Under the pieces are notes generated by a model. The model did not search any database and was not told the DNA's origin. It worked only from the letters and a program-made list of their open reading frames with translations. The position numbers and the translations under genes were made by a program. A DNA stretch of 64,000 bases from Grifola frondosa (lineage: Eukaryota > Basidiomycota > Agaricomycetes > Polyporales > Grifolaceae): the NCBI GenBank assembly GCA_001683735.1, contig LUGG01000031.1, positions 496,001-560,000 of the forward strand, written 5' to 3'. This document shows positions 57,319-64,000 of this stretch, one piece after another (the stretch's first letter is position 1; every line of letters starts with the position of its first letter).

Positions 57319-59042
57319 TTAATCCCCACCATTCCCTTGATCAACTTCGCGGCCAACGCCCAGGGCTGCCGAACCCCCTCCAACTACATTTCCCCCCTCT
57401 CTGACCAGGCTTTCTCGAGCTTGTTTGAGCGTATCTTCTCGATCAGAAAGAACCTCACGATGTGCTGATATTTTGTTATGAAGGACGCGTATAATGTGAG
57501 TTTCGAGCTGCGGGTGTTAATCGAATTCAGTGTAGTCGTATCTAATGTATTGTCCTCGATATCAAACGGACGCACGTCATATGGTCCTTCACCTGCAGCG
57601 AACACATCAAATATAAGCTACTAGATGTAAGGCATATACGTACAAAATCGAGCATTTTGGTAAATTTGCCCGCCAACTCTACGCGCCGAAGACATCAGCA
57701 TCCGACGGTGTATGGCGTGCAAACCAATATCCAGAACAGCAGAAAGTTCATACCATCAGCGCCTGTCGTCCATTCGTCCATGGAACACTCGGACCACTTC
57801 TTCCTCGCCTGCTCGTATGCATCCATATGGCTGTCGACGTACGCATCCATATCCTGCCCCAACAGCTTGAATAAGGCATGACCATGACCATCGTGCGTTG
57901 GTGCGGGTGCAACCTGCATGCCCATAACATGAGAATATGGCGAGTTGTTACGGCGGTCAGGCATGTGGGGATTGCTGGTGTGAGAGTTGGTACCATCGAT
58001 GTTTCCGGGTCGAACTTCGGGCGAATAGTGTACGGCAGGGGTGGTTTGACGAGAATAGGACATCTCATACTGACTCTGCAACCATATACCGATCGTAACA
58101 GCATACGCACGAACATAAAATAAGGAGACGTACTTGGGACATCTCCATCTTGTATCTCTTTGAGACAGCCCCGTAGTCAAGTTCTTCCTCGTCATTACGC
58201 TGTAAACGTTTGCTCGTTCTTCTGAGCGGCTGTTGAGTGTGCTCCTCGCCTTCATCTGCAGGGTCCGATGATGGGTGTTCCTCGTACATATTGCCTGGAA
58301 TCTGACCATGTCGATTGTCGAAGCCTTGATTATCGACAGGACCGCGGTCATCGATGCGCTCAACCTCCTCTGCAACCTGTGGATTTTCTCAAGAGAAGGA
58401 TGAGACGATGAACGAATGCGAGTCTTCATGAGAGGATTTAGGCTGTGCGATGATTGGAATCTGTCAGCAGTCTCAGCAGTGTTCGAATGAGCATGCGGAT
58501 CGTCAGTGACAGGTGCGAAGTTGGATACATGCGCCCTATTAGAGTGCATTTCGTCTGCAGTGGAAGCATGTTGGAGCTTAGAAGGAGTCGGAAGAGCCGG
58601 CGTTCTAAAAGCGGTCATCGAGACAAAATTTGAGGAACTAGGGAAAAAGGAGAGGAAGGCCTAGGAGCTGCAAGGCGAAGAGCTTGCTGATTTGAAATGG
58701 AAGGCATGGGAGAGCGAGAGCGAATAGAGGCATCCTCAAAAGACTTGCGAGGCTTTCCGGGTCCACCGGGTGTATGCTGCTGTTTCTTCTTTGTGAGACC
58801 AGACAAGTTGAGAGGTTTATTAATGCCGCCGATAGAAGTATCATCATCAGAAGGACCAGAAGTGTGAGTTTCGGACTGAGGATTACGTTCCCCTGAAGCA
58901 CTAGAATCGACCGAGACAGGTAGAAGACCAGTAGGGCGAAAGGCATCTTGAGATGGAGGCAAGGAAGCTTGGCTCTGGCCAGTGTGTGAGGGGGAGGGGC
59001 ACGGGATGATCGCTGAGGGATGAAGGGTGTGCGAGCACTCAT
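57319..59042 (-). CDS. Protein with ECM11-like C-terminal domain (tentative)
   Basis: Start ATG 59042 (MSARTPFIPQRSSRAPPP); 59054 is in frame upstream. The N-terminal two thirds are Ser/Pro-rich and disordered (GPSDDDTSIGGINKPLN, KKQQHTPGGPGKPRKSFED, SSNFVSMTAFRTPALPTP, RTSKRLQRNDEEELDYG). The C-terminal third is folded-looking and helical: HALFKLLGQDMDAYV, ARKKWSECSMDEWTTGADEL, GKFTKMLDFVKDHM, and after a shift ISAHREVLSDREDTLKQAR followed by REGGNVVGG. This resembles fungal proteins annotated with the ECM11 C-terminal domain, known in yeast as a synaptonemal-complex protein; I am not certain of the match. Introns: 58076-58133, 57679-57752, 57593-57643 and 57508-57575, leaving exons of 35 and 17 nt. 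Single bases appear missing near 58990-58994, 58625 and 57483, and one more between 58370 and 58450. Confidence 0.6.
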
Positions 59043-59573
59043 GCTCGCAGACAAAAGGAAGAGATGGAAGGAGAGACGAGGCTAAGCACAATCAGAATGC
59101 TGCGAGAAAATACAGAAGCGGATCGAAAGTCACGGGCGAGAGATACAGTATAGAGCCAGTATGCAATGGATTCACAGCCAGGTTCGACAAGTCCAAGTTA
59201 AAACAATGTGGCGAAAATAACAACGTGGTCGACGCGTCCGCCGTCGTCGAAGACGACTTCAAACTTCCAAAGTCCAGACTCCGACTCAAAATATGGAGTC
59301 ACAATCACGTGCTGTAAGTAACACCGTGTTGTCACGATGCGCAACTCAATGTGATCTAGTTCGCAGCGACATTGTAGCGACATTTAACTAAGGTAAAGGT
59401 AAGTTATAGGGAGCGACTGCCGGTTAACTTACAACCAGCTCAGTTTATGGAGACTTGCAGATCACGGCGGCTCCAGAACAAGTACTATTATATAGGGCTA
59501 CTCCCAAGTCTTACAGCGAATTGCAAACAGACATTAGTTGATAGCCTCCATACCTCGGCTGGGTTTGCTTATA
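59043..59573. promoter_or_regulatory. Divergent promoter region
   Basis: The 531 bases lie between the start of the minus-strand ECM11-like gene and the start of the plus-strand thioesterase gene, so both promoters must be here. A TATA-like TACTATTATATAGGG occurs at about 59483, some 90 bases upstream of the thioesterase ATG. No conserved binding sites can be named. Open frames in this gap are chance. Confidence 0.55.
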
Positions 59574-60105
59574 ATGTCCGAAAATGACAGCGCACCTCTG
59601 AAAGCGCGACGTCGCTCAGATTATGTTTACTTTCTGTCCTACCGCACGCGCTGGTAAGCATCAGGTTTTCTTGCCCATCCTTCTTATAATGACATGCGTT
59701 GTCAGGACTGACAATGATCAGTATTCACACATCAACAACTCCATATACTACCATCTTTTCGATTCCGTTGTGAACACCTATCTCATCGCCCACTGTCGTC
59801 TTTCACCTGCTACTTCTCCTCTCATCGGCCTTGTCGTCTCCTCCTTCTGCCACTTCTTTTCACCCTTGTCGTTTCCCGCCGTTCTGGATCTTGGTCTTCG
59901 AGTCCACAAGCTGGGCACCAGCTCTGTGACGTATGAGGTCGCCGTTTTCGAGGAAGGGAGCGACACTCCGAGTGCTGTGGGCGGCTATACCCATGTCTTT
60001 GTTGATAGCAAAGACAGAAAAAGCACGCCCATCGCAACAGACATCCGTGCAGGACTCGAGAAGCTGATTCTACCCCCGATCAGCCATGTCGCCTCCAAGT
60101 TGTGA
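59574..60105 (+). CDS. Hotdog-fold acyl-CoA thioesterase (4HBT type)
   Basis: Predicted to hydrolyse acyl-CoA thioesters, in the family of YbgC/FadM-like enzymes; the substrate cannot be told from sequence. Two exons, 59574-59653 and 59706-60105, are joined over a 52-nt intron (GTAAGC..CAG) and give 159 residues with no interruption. The N terminus reads MSENDSAPLKARRRSDYVYF. The junction produces YRTRWTDNDQYSHINNSIYY, the classic first hotdog helix with catalytic Asp in the D-x-D-x-Y-x-H-x-N-N motif. The rest follows the fold: RVHKLGTSSVTYEVAVFEEG and a final strand GGYTHVFVDSKDRK. Length and layout fit single-domain thioesterases. The intact frame shows that local sequence quality can be good. 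No signal peptide was seen, so it is probably cytosolic or peroxisomal; the C-terminal SKL is a type 1 peroxisomal targeting signal. Confidence 0.9.
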
Positions 60106-60722
60106 CGACCGGTCGTGATACTGTTGGTTATGGTCAGTTCATCCAATCATCCTCTTCAACATCAACGTGATTGAACGATTTTCATCTGATTGGTTGCAAA
60201 TAGTATCCAATATATCAACTCCCGGGCATCGTTAGATAATTCATACTCAGCCAACCCCTTCTGCCAGTCTATCTCGGCCAAATCACAGAGCTTTGCCGCC
60301 GACGCAGTGTCTTTGAAGAACATAGTCAAAGAGAGTAGACCCTATCCTGTCCCGAATTTCTCCCATCTTCACTAATATGCTTGATGAAACCGACCGTGAT
60401 TCTCCCTCACCTACTCTTTGCAAACCACACTCCTCTATTTGCATTGTTTTGATGTAGATGGGACATATTGACCTTATTACTATTTTCTTCTTTCCAGTAC
60501 TGACGATTTCTTTCCGTTTGGAAGTTGCGGCAAGTCGAACTTTAGAACTTGAATGTTGGCTTTTACCTGAGGCCAAGAAGAGACATCGATTGTGCATCTC
60601 CCCGCAGTTGTGCATTGGACCCACGAAGGCCTAGTTCGCCTGAATTATCATTAGGTATCCGTCCCTCAGTACCGCACATTCAAAGCATGCATGCAAGTCC
60701 ACCAGTAGATTCATGTTATGAG
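60106..60722. other. Convergent intergenic region, no supported gene
   Basis: It lies between the 3' ends of the thioesterase and METTL16-like genes. A plus-strand frame at 60190-60375 (61 residues) and a minus-strand frame at 60283-60624 (113 residues) overlap and resemble nothing I know. The stretch is longer than usual for 3' regions here, so a small unrecognised spliced gene is possible. Confidence 0.4.
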
Positions 60723-62734
60723 CTATATCTCTGCGGCAAATGCGGCTGTCACTTTCCTACCTACGTGACTGGAAAAACTCTCGAATAACGCCCTGTCGAT
60801 TCCCTTCACCCAGTCGATCTGCAGGATCGCACCTGCAGCCTGGCCGTCTGATCTGCGACCGTTGGAATCCGACTCCAGGCAACTGATGCGGCAAACCAGG
60901 ACCGGAGCACTTGATTCAGGCGGTGCGGAAGCGGCTCCATTCCTTCTCCTCGCAGCCCTCGACCACGTATTCCGAGTTGCCGATACCAACACATCTGAGA
61001 CTTGCGCTGCTTCTGCGATGTCTTCCGAATCATCTCGAGGCCTGACTGAGAGACCGCTAATGGACGCTAGCACCGTCCTGAGTGTATGCGCAAGATTGTC
61101 CGCAGAGCGTGCTTGTTCGAAGACCTGGTGAAAGGTGTTACGCAGAGGCATGATGCTCTGCAGCGCTGGATTCGGTATCCGTGCCAAACTCTTCGACACG
61201 GTACAATCACGACGTGAGAGGAAATAAAACATGGCAATGCACTTACATCGGGCAGCCGCGCATCTCCGAACGACCAGGCCATAACCCATCGCCTTGTCTG
61301 CCCCTGAACCAAGTCCGAGATAGCATAGTTGTCGATCTACCAATTGGGGTCAACGATGTTAAGCATACATCTGGAGGCATCGTACCTGATGTTCTCGAAG
61401 AAGCGCTGCCAAGTCTTTCAGCGAGGACATCTTTCCGAGCATGGACGTATACCACCTAATTTCAGACATATTCGGATTGAAGCCTAACGAGGCGTGAATA
61501 GGAGTTACCTGCAGTGTTTCTGAATATGCAGGCTCTCGAGAATCATCTTCCCAACAAATGCGACTTCCCCTCCTGGAGTGATGAGCTCGACATCGGCCCC
61601 AGTCAACACCTAGATTCACATGGACCACAGATGATCCGCGAGCAACCATAGAAGAGATTTCATATGGCAGCAAAGTATGAGTACAAAGGGACATACAGCA
61701 TTCGGCGCGGACTCTTTTCCCTCCGCAGACTTGACCATCTCCTCGCGGTCGCGATAGAAGGGTGGATTGCACATGGTGAAATCGAACTCGAGGTCTTGAC
61801 TGAAAAATGCGAAGTCAGAAACGTTCTCACGGAGGCGTCAGGGACTGACGAGATTGATGCCTCCATCTCTTGCTCCCTGGCATTCGTGAGCGGAAGGAAT
61901 ATGGGCCCGGCTGGGTCTGACTGAACCACAGTGACGCGATCCTCCAGCGCATTTTGCCGCACATTCAGGCGTGCATATTGTAGCGATACTTCGTCGATAT
62001 CTAACGATAGCGCAGTATGAGAGATTAAATATCGAGGTGGTCCAAGAAGTCGTACCCGTTGCAACAAAGGACCAGTCTCTGTGCATCTGACAGCCAAGGA
62101 GGGGATATATTGCAGAAGCCCCGGTTCCGCTGTTAGAGTCATCAGCTCGCACACAGCCATGATACAACAATACGTGGACTTGCATGTCGAGGCCCTTGAT
62201 TTGTTCGGGATGGTGAGGAGGATCAGCAAGTGATGTGGCCTCAATAATATCCTCGATCCATAGGACATAATTCAATCTACAACATGGCATTTGTCAATGC
62301 TATAAAAAGAATGAATGACACTCACCTGTTTGGCACCTGAATGGCGTCAGTACATGATCAGAATGGCTTCGCGGGAGGAACGTACTGGAGGACAAATGCG
62401 GTCATTAGGAAGGGTCATCGATAATCGAAAATCGTGGTGGAGCAGCGCTTCAGTAAGACGACTGTGAAAATGCAGGTCTTAAGCGAAAAAATACAAAAGT
62501 TCAAGGCGAAAGCAAACAATGCTGACCGCTGCGCCGCGTCGTCCATGAAGTTGATAGTAGCACCATTCGCCGTCTGGATTAGGCTAAGGTTAACAAGCAA
62601 AATTAGAGCTAACCATCCGGTTCCAAGCGTTGAAGAAAACAGAATCAGCGAACGCACTGTGGCTGGAGAGGTGGATACGCCGCTGCTAAGGCCACAAAAT
62701 CCGGAGGGGTGCGGTAGGGGTTGCGAGGTTGCAT
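60723..62734 (-). CDS. METTL16: METTL16-like U6 snRNA m6A methyltransferase
   Basis: METTL16 proteins transfer a methyl group from S-adenosylmethionine to an adenosine in the U6 snRNA ACAGAGA box. Twelve exons join to 456 residues without a break: 62734-62658, 62583-62527, 62461-62386, 62336-62326, 62276-62184, 62129-62056, 62000-61850, 61799-61697, 61609-61509, 61455-61386, 61336-61247 and 61190-60723. The start reads MQPRNPYRTPPDFVALA. RLNYVLWIEDII leads to the SAM-binding motif LDIGTGASAIYPLLGC, then DIDEVSLQYARLNV, the catalytic CNPPFY, GGEVAFVGKMILES and RRWVMAWSFGDARLPD. The C-terminal 150 residues are fungus-specific. Two features stand out: an 11-nt exon (GTGCCAAACAG) and a GC-AG intron (62130-62183). 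All other introns are GT-AG, 49-87 nt. Confidence 0.93.
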
Positions 62735-63315
62735 GGAAACGGATGATGCAGATAATTATGCCTATGCGGTCGAAGTTGATCAGGATATACGTAGAGGCTC
62801 GGTCAGTACAATATTAGTTCACATCTGCAGGTATAACAACGCAACGAGGATTGTCGACGCGCGCTGACGTTGAAAGTTTCCAACTCGATCGAATATGATC
62901 GGTCTCGGATCTCACAAGGAACCGTTGAAAGTACTGGTGGTCACCAGTGGTGGTTGAGTACATACGCGAGCTCAGGCGACATAGTAGCGCACAGAAAGGT
63001 AGACACTTTCAATTCGACACTTTCAATTCTATTATATCGATACATGAGAGTAACAGTACAGACACGAGAAGGGTGTGACAGCTGCGAGAACACGACATGG
63101 AGGGCCAGATACAAATTCGAAAATAAACGCTGCGGCGCGACATCTATCAGCGAATGGAGAAAGCGACCACAGACATCGATATCCGAATGCTTACCTACAC
63201 ACTAAAAGGATATTGAAGGGTACACGAGGGGTATCGCGGGTTGCCAGAGTCTGTCCAAAACATAGAGAGGTATTCACCTTGTACGCCTACCAAGCGACTC
63301 CGATGCTGTCCCTAA
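62735..63315. promoter_or_regulatory. Promoter region of the METTL16-like gene and 3' flank of its neighbour
   Basis: The 5' flank of the METTL16-like gene lies immediately right of 62734. The rest is likely the 3' part or untranslated region of the gene at the right edge. Two copies of ATTCGACACTTTCAATT-like text lie at about 63010-63035. A plus-strand frame at 62870-63205 has no family resemblance. Confidence 0.4.
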
Positions 63316-63990
63316 ACAACCGCAGTCAGTCTCGTGTGCAACGAGAAAAAGACAATCACACTACCTGATGGACACGCTCTCCCTCCAACTGCGCTCATCC
63401 TCCCACACCCCGATCTCAGCACAAACACTCCCTTCGCTCACCTCACCCGCATTGGCGCTCACGAACAAATGGTCGAGCGACACACTGACTACACATTCGC
63501 GGCGCGCATTTGAACCATGCTCAGGCTCTCCGGCGGTCGCCGCGTCCTCTGCACCCGTCTCCTCCGGGATCGCAAAGAGTGGCTCGCCCGGCACACGCAG
63601 CTGCAACACCGTCGTGCCCGCCTCGCGCGCGCGGCCCCAGCCCATGGATGCGCGCTCCATGGCGCACTCGTCCTGCTCACCGTCCGCACTCGACGCCGCA
63701 CTCGAGCGCGAGCCTGCGTCCATGCCCAGCCCGAGTCCGAGCCCGAGGACGGCACTCACGGCATCAATGTCGAGCTGCCCATCGCGCACGAGGTCCTCCA
63801 GCTCCCAGCTCCCGCGTGTGGTGCTCACGGTCGTTGCCGAGGCCCTGAGACGCACGCCGAGATCTGAAGAGCTCACGCTGGCGGGATAGGAGGAGGACTG
63901 ACGTAGTGACGAACGGCGTAGGGGCGAGGGGCCGATTGGGGGGCTGCCGCTTTTGCGGCGTTGCAGCTGCAGTGCCGGGTGCTTGGGCAT
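63316..63990 (-). CDS. Hypothetical protein, Ser/Ala-rich, right-edge gene
   Basis: From ATG 63990 the minus strand is open for 209 residues: MPKHPALQLQRRKSGSPPIG, SLRQSSSYPASVSSSDLGVR, then a more regular part LEDLVRDGQLDIDAVSAVLG and LQLRVPGEPLFAIPEE and VSLDHLFVSANAGEVSEGSV. A donor at about 63365 (ATCAG|GTAGTG) and an acceptor near 63316 (TTGTTTAG|GGAC) would add a short exon reading DSIGVA; the 3' end is not resolved. Basic N terminus, then acidic; no signal peptide or membrane span. Opposite-strand frames in this GC-rich DNA are shadows. The family is unknown to me. Confidence 0.55.
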
Positions 63991-64000
63991 GGAGAGTGGC

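Noticed and set aside
60283..60624. Minus-strand frame of 113 residues between the thioesterase and METTL16-like genes
   Set aside because: No recognisable domain, no good splice sites connecting it to either gene, and an overlapping plus-strand frame of similar quality.
63368..63889. Plus-strand frames of 112-173 residues at the right edge
   Set aside because: GC-rich shadow of the minus-strand 209-residue frame, which has an ATG start, a plausible donor and better composition.

Overview
The window looks like nuclear DNA of a basidiomycete fungus, most likely an Agaricomycete. The evidence is introns of about 49-90 nt with GT..AG ends, a nuclear tRNA-Pro gene with a 9-nt intron, a recyclin-type F-box/Sec10 gene, a METTL16-type RNA methyltransferase gene, and transposon protein families typical of Agaricomycetes (Helitrons with a DUF6570-like N terminus, DUF6589-like proteins, tyrosine-recombinase elements).

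Layout. About 1-12.2 kb and 15.6-52.1 kb are AT-rich, poor in CpG and packed with decayed mobile DNA. Main residents: a frameshifted autonomous Helitron on the minus strand (about 3.0-10.9 kb), with HUH/two-tyrosine Rep, PIF1 helicase and a C-terminal ubiquitin-hydrolase-like domain; a tandem array of 47-48 bp hairpin units beside it; long palindromic repeats (1.1-1.9 and 16.05-17.64 kb); several copies of one interspersed family sharing an AACATACC-type core; a hAT-type MITE with an 8-bp target duplication and an empty-site paralogue; a Copia element (27.4-31.9 kb, minus) lacking its 3' LTR, plus three solo LTRs of its family with 5-bp target duplications; a DUF6589-like relic (31.9-33.5 kb); a poly(A)-tailed retroposon; a much older AT-shifted Helitron copy (39.5-40.9 kb); tyrosine-recombinase and RT/RNase H relics; and a DDE transposase relic. 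A small GC-rich island (12.2-15.3 kb) carries one plausible host gene.

From about 52.15 kb to the right end the DNA is GC-rich and gene-dense: tRNA-Pro(UGG), a small Cys-containing ORF, recyclin-1-like (+), a small conserved protein (+), an ECM11-like protein (-), a hotdog thioesterase (+), METTL16-like (-), and the start of an unknown gene (-). The thioesterase and METTL16 models splice into uninterrupted frames. Recyclin, the small conserved gene and the ECM11-like gene each need one or more single-base corrections, several in or beside short C runs. This could be assembly indels or recent decay.

The host genes are independent housekeeping functions (membrane recycling, acyl-CoA hydrolysis, U6 snRNA methylation), not an operon. 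The strongest leads are the Helitron's C-terminal USP-like domain, the CpG-to-TpG decay visible between repeat copies, nested insertions with intact target duplications, and a primer-binding site that matches the anticodon region of initiator tRNA-Met.
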